Shown piece after piece: positions 1-11,426 of a DNA stretch of 29,343 nucleotides. Location of the stretch: contig NW_014577258.1 of assembly GCF_000485595.1 (NCBI RefSeq), forward strand, positions 385,602 to 414,944, written 5' to 3'. The stretch's first letter is position 1; each line of letters starts with the position of its first letter. The stretch comes from Priapulus caudatus. Its lineage: Eukaryota > Priapulida > Priapulimorpha > Priapulimorphida > Priapulidae. Under the pieces are notes generated by a model. It was not told the origin of the DNA, ran no database searches, and saw only the letters and a list, made by a program, of their open reading frames with translations. Made by a program: the position numbers and the translations under genes.

Positions 1-35
1 ACGACGGCCGCGTACGTTCTCTCTCGGCACACACA

Positions 36-80
36 CACACACACACACACGCACACACACGCACGCACGCACGCACGGGC
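36..80. repeat. (AC)n / (ACGC)n microsatellite
   Basis: An uninterrupted AC run passes into an ACGC run. A second, less pure CA/CG-rich tract follows at about 258-360. No gene is seen in either tract. Confidence 0.9.
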
Positions 81-97
81 ATGTTTATCATGCGCAG

Positions 98-249
98 TAT
101 CCACAACAATTTACCTGTTACGACTAATAAACGGCGAGCTTCAATTACACAAATCGCCGAACTGTTTTGGCTTCGCGAAGCAGGACTTCGCAGACGAGAC
201 GCGGCGGTGGCATATGTTTCGCATCGCCGGCTGGAACGAGGCTGACGTA
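98..249 (+). other. Unidentified exon-like open stretch
   Basis: After a possible acceptor (GCGCAG at 92-97) one plus-strand frame stays open for about 50 codons up to a CA/CG microsatellite. Its residues look protein-like, with segments such as FGFAKQDFADETRRWHMF and RIAGWNEAD, and a weak donor (GTAC) could follow GAG GCT GAC. I recognise no family. It does not match the missing NUP88 exon or any CUX segment I can recall. It could be an exon of an unrelated gene, or chance. Confidence 0.2.
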
Positions 250-344
250 CACCTCACGCACGCACGCGCACACATGGCACAGCACACACACATCACCAAC
301 ACACACACAACACCACAGCCACGCACGCCACGCACCGGCACGCA

Positions 345-1630
345 CACAAGCACACATCGCATGGTCATGCATACAAGCAACAGGCAGCGGACTCCTATGA
401 ATCGTAAACAGGAATTGTTGATATGGTTGGGGAGAGGCAGGAGGGATAACCTATATGGGGTATCCTATATATATATATATATATAACGCCGTACTTGCAC
501 TGTAATTACCACCACGCCCTGGCAGCTAGGGGGTGTTGCTACACCCGTAAATCTGATACTGTGTTAAGCGATAGGCTACTACTAGTAACTACTGGCACGA
601 GCGGCGGGGCTGCTGGCGTGTTGGCTCCCGAACTTGGGAGGATGTCCGATCAATCACAGTGAATCCCTGCATCCCTGTCCACCACGGCCCACCTGATGCT
701 GCTGCTGCATCACAGCCCAACAGCTGCGGCCACCAGCGAGACCCCAACTGTTACGCCTAATGCCACCCCCATCACCCCTGTTTCGCCACCCTATTCGCTA
801 CCCTTGAGAGAATCGTCATCTGCTCTGCTCTGATCTCTAAGTCTCTCTCTCTCTATCTCTCTCGCGAACGGCTCTTTCACGCGCCCTCGATCTTTCATCG
901 CTTCTATCTCCCTCGGCGAATCTCGCTTCTCACGCTCTTTCTCTCACATCGCGTTCTAATCTCTCGCAATTTCTCTGTGTGTGATCTGTCTCTCTGTTTC
1001 TTTCTATCATCTCTTATCCTTCTCTCTCTCTTCTTCTATCCTATCTCTCATCTCGTTCCTATCCTCTCTCTCTCTCCTTCTATATCCTTCTCTCTCTCTC
1101 ACTCCTCTCTCTCTCTCGTCTATTCTCCTTATCAATGTCTCTTCCTCTATCTGTATAATGTCTTCCGCAGTGTCGATCAAACTGTAATTACGCTGTCTAA
1201 GAGACACGAAGACTTACTTTACGCAGGCATAGCACATTGCGATAATGAATGCGCCGCGCACAGTCATAATGCCGGCTGCGCGATAAATGTGTCACTCTTG
1301 AAAATAAACGTGTTTACGTTTGCTACACAAAATCAACAAAAAATAGGAATTACTATGCTCAATGCAAGAAGTGCGGCAGAAATTGTATTTAACGTGCATT
1401 AAGCTGTACATGTCAACGCCTCAGCGAAAAAATTACGATGTACTCGTTGTCATTGACACATGTCATGTAATAAACTCGTATATTCTGTGCTATATCGGCT
1501 TTGCTAATTTTTCTGCTGCAACTGTCTCCTCGATCTCTTGTCCCCTGCCTGCTGTAATTTGGCGAGCGTGTCCTGATCTATCTGGTCTAGCGGGCCTTGT
1601 CTGTGTGTCGGTCTGTCTGACTGCCCTGTG
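345..1630. repeat. Left copy of a ~1.2-kb duplicated noisy segment
   Basis: From GGCAGCGGACTCCTATGAAT onward this follows, in the same order and orientation, the segment at about 5640-6805 in NUP88 intron 3. It holds an AT microsatellite (about 466-486), a long CT-rich tract (about 835-1135) and a unique tail. The copies differ mostly by one- and two-base insertions and deletions, which suggests two noisy readings of one locus rather than old paralogy. No gene is seen; the Leu/Ser-rich frames are CT-repeat translations. Confidence 0.75.
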
Positions 1631-2906
1631 CTCTCCAGTCTCTCTTCTCTCTCACATCTCCTCTCCTCTCTCGTCTCACATCTCTCTCTCTCTCTCGGCG
1701 AATCTCCTGATCTCTTCTCTCTCTATCCAGTTCATGCTCTCTCTCTTCTATTACGCCATGTGTTTTCTTCTCATCTCGCTTCAACTATTCTCACCTCTTT
1801 TGTTATGCCATTCCATCCATAGATCCTATCGATCGGCTCCCATCTACGCGCACACAGCGCAATCAATCCATCGTCCGCCAAATCCAGCCATTCATTCTCA
1901 ATGTCATCTACACATCCATCTAATCTACCCGCATACTGCTGCCTTCCTTCTTCCATAATTGCTAATAAACTACTACGGTTCTCAAGAGAGAGAGAGAGAG
2001 AGAATAGAAGAGAGATACGAGATATATACACACATATATCTAACTGTGTATACACCAAATGGTTATTTTATGGTTGTGTCTAATGACCAAACTCAAATAT
2101 ACGTTTATTGAAAGCTAAGCGTGACACAGCAATATAGTCACACCTACAGGCCAGACTCTGTTAATTACCACTGACGTAACAACCCTGATAACAGCAACAC
2201 TACCCACCGTTCGTCATTACATTTTCACGTGAGAAAATTTACAGCGGGACAGACCATGGATATCGAATAAGAGCTTATGTTTCACATCTATGGACAGACA
2301 AGATTCAAGATTCAACACAAGACAGACCGAGTTCTTCTACATTAACAAATTTCTTAATGAGGCACATGTAATAGTTCCTACATAAGTACAATTATCCCAC
2401 ATTTAAGCGCGAGTGAGCGCGTGTGTGTGCCGACAACAGAACGTAAACGGTACTCGCCGATGATAACATGTATCATTATCGCGCTGAACAAATACGGGGA
2501 ATTAATGCTATGCCGCCGACTTTGCCAAATCAGAAGCAACAAGTTGCAAATTTATGTTCCGCCTCATGCCTGCTTCCCGCAGACAAACTCTACGCCACCG
2601 CCAACTTCTGCACGCCGCCGCGTTCAGGAGCATTCTAACGTTTTTCCCTGCAAGTGTCGGCGTGGCAGCCATGGCAGGGCGTTCATCAGTTCACCGAGTG
2701 ATTCGATCGCTATTGGAGCACAAAGAGCAGGCAGCTCCACATATCGGCAGCCAGACATCGATCCAAATCAAATCGTCTCGATTATTCGTCGATATAGACA
2801 CGGATCCTGCTCGTTTTAACGTCTCTTCAAGGAATCTAAATACGGGACAGTATTCTACAGTCATCTGACTTGAGGATCGTGCACGATTAGTAAAAAAATC
2901 GCTTAC
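1631..2906. other. No gene recognised (would be CUX intron 1)
   Basis: CT-rich sequence continues to about 1780, with a GA tract at about 1984-2003. The rest is ordinary AT-rich DNA. If the CUX exon at 2907-2987 is real, this is the start of its first intron. The next CUX exon, which should begin with RELDATATVLANRQ-like residues, is not visible here. Confidence 0.6.
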
Positions 2907-2987
2907 CTGTAACTGTTGCAGGTCGAAGGTTTTCCAGTATTGATACATCGACTGTATCCCTGCAGCCATCGCTCCGTCAATCTTCAA
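2907..2987 (-). CDS. CUX1: CUX1/CASP (Cut-like homeobox) first coding exon
   Basis: On the minus strand an ATG at 2987 opens a 27-codon exon that ends in phase 0 at a strong donor (CAG|GTAAGC, plus bases 2901-2907). The residues SMYQYWKTFDLQQLQ match the conserved start of animal CUX1/CASP (vertebrate SMFQYWKRFDLQQLQ). An in-frame second ATG (MAAGIQ, 2969) fits the vertebrate start MAAN better, so the true start may be six codons in. In vertebrates this exon is shared by two products: a Cut-repeat homeodomain transcription factor, and CASP, a Golgi coiled-coil membrane protein. The rest of the gene would lie beyond position 1 on the minus strand. It is head-to-head with NUP88. Confidence 0.85.
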
Positions 2988-3211
2988 CGCACTGTTGTGG
3001 TCACGTGATTTTACATGCTAGGATCGCCTGAGTGTCAGAGCCAAATGCGTTTCAGCAGCTCGTTCTTCCGTATAGTTTTCGTTTTAATGCTATGAAATAT
3101 TTAGCATAATTTATTATAATTATTTTTATATGCTTTATCATTCAGATAGCGCAATACTTAAAAATAACAATAACGACGGGACGAGACTCTCTGCGTGAAC
3201 GAGAGCGTAAA
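2988..3211. promoter_or_regulatory. Shared divergent promoter, CUX / NUP88
   Basis: Only 224 bp separate the two opposing start codons, so both 5'UTRs and core promoters must fit here or in upstream non-coding exons. Visible motifs are a GTCACGTGA E-box (3000-3008; CACGTG core of USF/MYC/TFE-type factors) close to the CUX ATG, and an AT-rich centre (about 3090-3170). An AAAATGGCGGC motif (3209-3219, YY1 type) overlaps the NUP88 ATG, a common arrangement in housekeeping genes. No TATA box is clearly placed. Function is inferred. Confidence 0.6.
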
Positions 3212-3502
3212 ATGGCGGCACCCAGAGAAAATGGAAATTGGCGCAGTTTCCTAAGACATCACAAACTCTTCAAACAGATAACTAAATCAGCGACGAAAAC
3301 GCCCGACAGACCTGAGTGTAGTAATATACTAGCCGTGAATGATGGAATACTTTTCGCGTGGAACGCAGAAAATCAGTGTTTATCGAGTACGAACTTGGCA
3401 GCCCTTAATTCAGCAGCTGCCGGTCTGGACCAGTCACGAGCGAGTTCATGCGATCAGACCGGGGATTGGTTGTCGACGGGCTGCGGAAAATCATCAGTTC
3501 AG
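3212..3502 (+). CDS. NUP88: NUP88 coding exon 1
   Basis: It has 97 codons from [10 protein letters not shown] to SSVQ and ends in phase 0 at CAG|GTTAAC. The stretch [19 protein letters not shown] aligns with the first propeller strand of vertebrate NUP88. The open frame runs on past the donor, but the next exon joins in phase at this site. Confidence 0.9.
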
Positions 3503-6500
3503 GTTAACAACTGTTACTATAGATTTTCAACATTTTTAGTTATACGAGCAGGGAAGAACTGTGTGGTTGTATGTCACATCCCTGATCAATTTTAAATTAT
3601 CTCGGGGGGCGCAGCAATATCATGATGTGCCGACACTTTCCTATGATTGCATTAGCTCGTGAATGATTACTTCTCTCTCTAGCTAATGAGATTATATCGG
3701 TCACGAGCATAATGCCGAAGCTTTTGCTGATGAATGCTAAAAGTAAAAGCGAATGCTGTCATTATTTCTCGCGCCGGTCTAATTTACGTTTGTTTTGCAG
3801 CACTTGCTCTGCACCAACATACCTGTATGCGAAGTCGAAGAAATTGCATTCAGTAGGATGGGCCACCTGGTAGCACTTGTAGGTACTACGGGAATATTTG
3901 TCCTTGAGCTGCCGAGGAGGTGGGGAAAGTTTGGCGAGTTTGAAGGAGGAAAGGAGAAAATAATTTGCAGGTAAATGTCGCTATGGATGCAGATTCATGA
4001 TTAAGCCCAATACTGGCAATAGGTACATTTGCCAAGTTATACCGAAAATAATCTTTAAAATGAGTGGACGTAGCATACAGAATACTATTCGACAAATATA
4101 TTCTGCCCACGCCATGTTGGCCTGATTTAATTAAGCTTGTAATGTGAGATCGTCACCAGGTGAAAAAATAGCGCTCTTTATGTTTTAGTCATGCAAATTA
4201 CTAAATTACATAATCTGGCTGACCACATGTAATTGCAGTTAATCAGACGTTTTTCAGTGAATTGAAATTTTGCTGATGCTATCTTGTCGTGCAACATGCT
4301 TGATTGTGAATGCAATTTCTATCTGACAGCTTTCTGTTCTTCAGAGAAGAGTGTGTGATCTATGTGTAGAGACATGCATTCGTGCATAATGTTATCTTAC
4401 TGCTGACATCGTCATAAATTGTAGTGGCTGAATTTATTCTGAGTTTAATTTACTTGAAGGAGGCTTGCAGCTGTGGTTTAATTATGAAGAAATAATTGAA
4501 TGTATCTCTGTTTGCCCATGCCAGTCCGAAACTGGCTCTACCGCTAGAAGTTAAGTTGATCAGTGTTCCAGTCGACTGACAGACTGATGGCTTTAGACAA
4601 TCAATTCCTGGTTGAATCTGAAACCTCAACACTGCCATACTGTTAATTTCACATCTTCTACTTCTAGTGTCATATTGGTTAGAAAGTGCTCAGTTTTTAT
4701 CGAGATGCGCTTACTGGTGTTTTTGTCCACCCGAGTAATCTGTTAAACCCCTTGTTAAAATCTATAAATATCACATTTTCTTAGAACAGCACTCTATTAA
4801 CACGTATGCTGGGCTTTCTTTCTTGTCTTTTTGAATTCTTCTCTAACTAATTACACTCCAGGTGTTATTTCAAACTGAAAGAGAACAGCTTGTTTTACAG
4901 TTACTAGTAGTACGGTAGGTACATCTTGGGAAGCCAAGTGACTGCAGTAACTGCAAAAAGATATATATTGATTATGTAATTCTATCTGAAACACATCTAT
5001 GTCCATTGGTATAACATAACAAATATCTCCGCACTGCTGCAGTAACCAAAGTGATATTAATGTAAGTATAAGAGCATTCATCATTCAGAGTACAGATCCT
5101 TCCGGTGAAACTTTTGTATGATTGAGTTGTGTATGGAAGTCAAGCTGGTTGTGCATGTGCTGCTTTAAAACAACTGTATGTACATTGTACAGTCAAACCT
5201 GTATATCAGGGGGTCAATCAAGGGAGACACTGGGAGTTTCCTTTATAGACTGATATCTGTTCCATAGAGGTGAGGTGGTTACACGTTATAACTCCCATGC
5301 AATGAAAAATTCCCCCAAAGTGTTCCTTATATACAGGTGTCCATTCCAAGCGCTGTCACTGTGTAAATGCCACTGAAGGAACCTTCCCTAAAGTGGCCCT
5401 TATAGACTGGTGTCCTTTCTACAGAGGTGTCCACTAACGCTGGTTTCGATGTGCCTCTGTGCGTTCACAGGACGATTCCCATCGCCGAGCGATTCCTCAT
5501 GTCGAACGGCAAGTTGCACGTGCTGCAGGTCAGCTGGCACCCGGGCAGCGACACCGACACATGCCTCACCGTGCTCACCTCCGACAACACACTAAGGTAT
5601 ACACTGAACGCTCGCTGGTCACGCACGCACGCACGCACACAAGCACACACGCATGGTCATGCATGCAGCACAGGCAGCGGACTCCTATGAATCGTAAACA
5701 GGAATTGTTGATATTGGTGGGGAGAGCAGGAGGGAGTACCTATATCGGGGGTATCCTATATATATATATACGCCGTACTTGCACTGTATTACCACCACCC
5801 CTGGCAGCTAGGGGGTGGTGCTACGCCGTAAATTGATACTGTGTTAGCGATAGGCTACTACTAGTAACTACTGGCACGCGGCGGGCTGCTGGCGGTTGCT
5901 CGAACTTGGGAGGATGTCCGATCAATCACAGTGAATCCCTCATCCCTCCCACCACGCACTGATGCTGCTGCTGATCACAGCCCAACAGCTGCGGCCACCA
6001 GCCGAGAACCCCACTGTTACCCTATCCACTCCCCACCCCCTGTTTCCCACCTATTCCTACCCTCGTCATCTCTCTCTCTGTCTCTGTCTCTCTCTCTCTC
6101 TCTCTCTCTCACGCTCTTTCCCGCCCTCTCTTTATCCTTCTATCTTCCCCTCGCAATCTCCTCTCACGCTCTTTCTCTCACTCGCTCTATCTCTCCCATT
6201 CTCTGTGTGTGTCTGTCTCTCTGTTTCTTTTCTCTCTCTTCTTATCCTTCTCTCTCTCTCTCTTCTTATCCTACTCTCTCTCTCTCTCTTCCTATCCTTC
6301 TCTCTCTCTCTTCTTATCCTTCTCTCTCTCTCACTCTCTCTCTCTCTCACTCTCTCTCTCTATCTCTTTCTCCTTATCATTCTCTCCCTCTATCTGTATC
6401 TGTCTTCCCAGTGTCGATCAAACTGTAATTACCTCTTAAGAGAAACGAGACTTAATTTACCCAGGCATAATTGCCAATGATCGCGAAGCATATGAGCTGC

Positions 6501-9500
6501 GCGAAAATGTGTCACTTTGAAAAGTAAACGTGTTTACGTTTGCTACACAAATCAACAAAAATAGAATTACATGCTCAATGCAGAAGTGCGGCAGAAATGT
6601 TTAACGTGCTTAAGGCTGTACAGTGTCAACACCTCAGACATTACCGATGTACTTTGTCATTGACACGTCATGAGTAAACTCGTTATTCTGTGCTATATCG
6701 CTTCTATTTTTCTCTCCTCTCTCGATCTCTGTCCCTGCCTCTGTATTTGGCGAGCTGTCTGTCTATCTGTCTACGGGCCTGTCTGTGTGTCGGTGTCTGA
6801 CTGCCTGTCTCTCTTCATAGACATTATCGTGTACTCATCTGTGATATGCGTTATGTTGCCGGTTTAGTGTAGATAGATATCGAGTGATGTGGAGCTTGGG
6901 TGAGGAGCGAGATATGACTTGCTGGGAATATTATTATGGATCTTGGCATTTAGAATTTTGTCATAGTAACTTATTCATCGAGGCATAGACAGTGTGTGCA
7001 GTTGAAAATAGATCATGGTAATATAAATAGATGAAAAACTAATCTATGTAGAATAATAAATGTTGGTCATAGTCAGACACTCAGCCACGAGGTATAGATG
7101 CTGAACTCGCGTGTCTGTGTTTCAGATGCTGCAGACCAGGTGGTGGAATGGCCTGTCTATCTCCTGTATGGCAATGGAGATGTGTTCAGTCTGCCCACAA
7201 GCTTGACTGCAAGTGACAGGTAAGGATCTCTGCTGCTTGCCTCTCCTTCTGTATGGCTAGTCCCTTGTTCGACCTGTCTCCCCTTCTGCATGGCTAGTCC
7301 TTGGCTCTGCCTGCCGCCCTTGCTGCATTGCTAGTTCCTGGTTGTGCCTGCCCCCCCCCCCCTGTTGTAGGATCTTAGGGCTGACCCTAGTAATTACCCT
7401 GACCCAATTTACATCAGATCTGCCCACACTAGACGTAACCCTGACCGAAAACCACACATCTATGACCACGTATACATAATAAAACACCTCTAAGCATAAA
7501 CCGCTCGTGTTACACACAGATGGCCTAGTGTGACATTGTGAGTTCAATAATTTGAACACTTTCTGTGCCATGCGAGTTGCACTATCTACGACAGCTTGCT
7601 GGCATTTACATCCGTAGCCTTGTACCTTGTATGGTGTGCGGGTCAGCCTCAACGCGTAGGTATGTGCTAACACGTCTCGTGTTCGCGTTGCAGCGGTCAG
7701 CAGATGAAGGGTCCACTCACGATGAAGCCCGCCGCGGAAGACAACTACGGCGTGGATGCTTGCAGCATCCTCTGCCTCGCATCCTCTCCTCCCGTGCTCG
7801 CCATAGCAACATGTGCCGGCAGGCTGTATCACTGCGTTGTGCTGGACAGTGAGTCTGATGACGACCCAGAAACGCTTGTAAGATATCGACATTATTCAGA
7901 TAAGGTTTCATGTAGCTGGGATATGATTTCCTGTTATTCACATGAGGTCTCGTGTAACCCAGATAAAGTCTTGTGTAATTCAGGTGAGGTTTTGGGTAAC
8001 CCATGTGAGATCTTGGGTAATTAAATTCAGGCAAGAGCTCAGGTAACCCAAATAAAATCGTATGTAATCCAGGTGAGACGGATACCTTGGTCGATCATCT
8101 GGTGTTTACTCTCCGGCGATAAAATCAAACCTTCAAAATTGTTTTATTGCATAATTAATATGTCTTTTTTTTTGCATCTTTATCCTCTGCCATCCTCGTC
8201 ATCTTGATCTCGTTACCTAGTCAACGAGGTCTGCGTACAGCGATGACGAGCAGCAGGAGGTCTCGGAAGCTGCACTCTACGTCTACGAGAGCGTCGAGCT
8301 CGAGCTGTCGTTGACGACGGTTTCCATAGCAACAGCGGATACGGTGGCGGACGACTTCACCTGCCCCATCATGCTGTATCGTGGTAGGCGTCTGATGTGG
8401 AAGAAGAGGGTGTGGTGGGACACGCGAGACTGTTGCTCTCTGTTTCCCTGAGTGCATGCTTGTATCCGTGCATGCGTGTGCCTCTGCATTGAAATTTAAT
8501 GATCAGTGCTCCCTTAGTCTCGTGATATTATTTATAGACGTATCTATCGTTACACGTCTCTCGCTTTTTGTTGCCTGATAGGATCGGTATTATGTTATAT
8601 GGATGCAAGACGACCGCAACATAACCCAGCATCTGTTTCTCGCTGTTCGCAGCTGCCATGACTGCCTAGTAATGCTGCGTGCAATTCGACCGCATTTTTA
8701 TTCGCTGAAAGCTAAGCTAGCCGATGGAAAGCTCTTTCAGTGAAATGGAAAGTGGACACGTGAATCCGTAATTACAGTAGATCATGTGTTTACTTGCAGA
8801 CCCAGGCACAGCTAGTAGATACTTCTGTGTGCACTCGGCAGGTGTGCACTGTGTCGTCATGCCATGGGTGGAGACACTAGCCAGTGTGCTTGACAAAGGT
8901 AATATGAGCGAAGCACATGCACTGCACCCGTATTTCCTATATACGCTGTTGAATTGAAGAAAGCACATATTTTCATTGCCATTGCAGTAATAGTAGCCAT
9001 AATGAAAATTCGAGGGAAGAGTAAAAGAAGAAAAAGAAAATGAAGAAATTTAAAACGATAAAGGAATAATAGTAATAACAATTTTCGAGTGACATGAAAC
9101 GACTTTTCCAGCACGTTGGCATTTTAGTGCAGCGTGGATTTTTTTACATTCATAGGTGGCAGCACTTCACAGGACCAAGAATGTTATGTAGAGCACCTTA
9201 TTTGCACCAAGCCCCTACCTAACAGGTATGTAATTCTCTCGAATATCAATGTTTCAGGCAGTGCATCGCTTGCTTTTCTATAGGTTTCTGTATCAGTACC
9301 ACTAATTCACATGTACATTTTCCAGACAGATGGGACTAGTGACAGTATTAGAGGATCTAGTGAGAGTAGTAGTGTATTAAAGTTAAACCGAAAGTAACCG
9401 TTTCGATACTTACCGTTACTCCTTGCATAACACCGAATGTAAGGCTAACATGTCATCACTGACATGAACACTCTCACAACATTCTTTCCACCAATAGGTG

Positions 9501-11390
9501 CACCGATTTGCCTTTCAAATTGGACTGTTTACATATGTTAACATACCTAGTGAGTAACTTTTGCTCTCGTGAGACCAGAGTGCTGTCTCTCCACAGTAAC
9601 ACTAGGTTAATTACCTGTGTATACATTTTGAGATAGGTACCAGTCTATAAATATTTGCATCACGTAACTACGTGCGCTCGTTTTGTGGTACCATTTGAAT
9701 ATTCCATTGTCCAGTTATCGCGAATCTGGAGATAGCGGGTGAACGTTTGCCATTCATTTATTGTGTTATAGCCTATAACAGCAGGAACTCTTAATAATTT
9801 TTATACTGAAGTAATCAGTAATATGTATGCTGGCAGCTCTGGAGTCTAAAATTTTCTTCATTTATTAACTTCTCGATTTACTTGTGAGATGATCATTTTA
9901 ATAGTAAAAGAATATTATGCTTCTACATTGTTGTGGCATAAGTGAAGGTTTGCGGTCGACTGACGCTGCCGATTGTTGTTTTTCTGCAGCCCAGTGAGTC
10001 CTGTGCGTGGCATCACCGTGGTAACGGATCCAGTGCTGGGCTTCACACTGCTCTGCCTGCTTGCTTCGTACGAGTGTGTCGCTCTACCACTTCGGTATGT
10101 CACACTTGTGTGCGTGTGTGTGCGTGTGTGCGTGCGTGCGTGCGTGTGTGTGTGGTGCCTGCGTGCCTGCGTGCGTGTGTGTCTGTGTGTGCATGTCCAT
10201 ACATTTCCTGTCTGGGTACGAGTCTGAAGTTCGGAATTTAGAACACTAGATAACTATACTTCTATATTATTGTTTAGGTAGTATTCCTACGTCCTCTCCG
10301 ATTTTCCACCATGCTTGGGCTGACTCTGATGCCAGAATCTGACATTCATTTCTGTGTGCTGTAGATCAGCTGCCCACATCGTCACGGCGACCCCGCTGTT
10401 GTCATCGACGACCAGTGAGTTGCCTCCATCGCCGCTGCGACATCTCCATGGCCACGGCTTCGACGGACACATACGCAGACTCCTGCAGCGTTCCACCTCC
10501 ACACCCATGCTCAGGTGAGAATCATCTTGTTTTACTACCGGGCTCTGTAAACGTCACCACCCGTCTAACCGGCACGTTGCTACGCTCCGGTATGCTAATG
10601 CTGCCGTAGGCTAGCGTATTAGCATTTTGTCTCCTTTCCTGTTAATTACCCTCGTTAGAAGGTAGGTTTACAGTCAATAAAAGAGAGGCAGATGAACTTG
10701 TTTGTTTGTTTGTTTGTTGTTTGTAGTTGGTTGTTGAGAGGCAGATGCACTTGTTGGATGGCGGTTTGTAGTTAGGAGGCAGATGAACTTGTGTCTACTA
10801 CACAGGGTGTTAGCCAGGGGAAAAAATCAGAGAGTCTCACCATCTGAGCGAAGCAAGGATGCTGCGGGAGCGAAGCACCCTAGGGGGGAGGGCCTTACCT
10901 TAAAATGGAGGAAATTTAGTCTGAAATGCCAAAAAACAGGAATCTGATATGATTTTATATTCTTATAAGCACTGTTGTCAGTTATACAAGGTGTGTAATA
11001 TATATAATTGGGCCGCCCTCATGTCGTCTCTATCAAATTTCATCCGTCTTATCCAAGAATAGGCCGTCCAAAAGACGGGTGGACGGGTCTCTGGCTAACA
11101 TACTGCTACTACACACGTCTGTTGGTCTTTCGACACTCCTGTATATCTTCGACTAGTGCCATACTTTGAAGACTGACGTGTTATAAGATGTAGCATTTGC
11201 TGTGTGCAGGGGCGCCGCGTCCGACCTCTCCCCGGCAGACTGCTATCGGCTGCTGAGTCGGACGACGCAGGTGTTCAGGGAGGAATACCTGCTCAAACAC
11301 CAGCAAGTCATGGATGAGATTGATAGAAGGTGAGCGAGAGAGAGAGAGAAATGGAGATGGCGATAGAGATAGAGATAGGTAGGGCGAGAG

Positions 11391-11426
<36 letters not shown>

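Noticed and set aside
977-1402. Leu/Ser-rich open frames over the CT tracts (also 5931-6480 and 1587-1958)
   Set aside because: They are translations of CT microsatellites. No start context, splice logic or homology, and the frames change with each indel.
1771-2058. Minus-strand frame with segments such as ENEWLDLADDGLIALCARRW
   Set aside because: It looks protein-like, but it overlaps repeated GATGGAT words, has no recognisable family and does not fit CUX exon 2.
2421-2868. Two overlapping plus-strand frames of 132 and 104 codons
   Set aside because: They run antisense across the CUX exon and show no homology. They are chance shadows.
7257-7892. 211-codon minus-strand frame
   Set aside because: It is antisense to a NUP88 exon and the 37-bp repeat; its residues are repeat-derived or antisense shadow.
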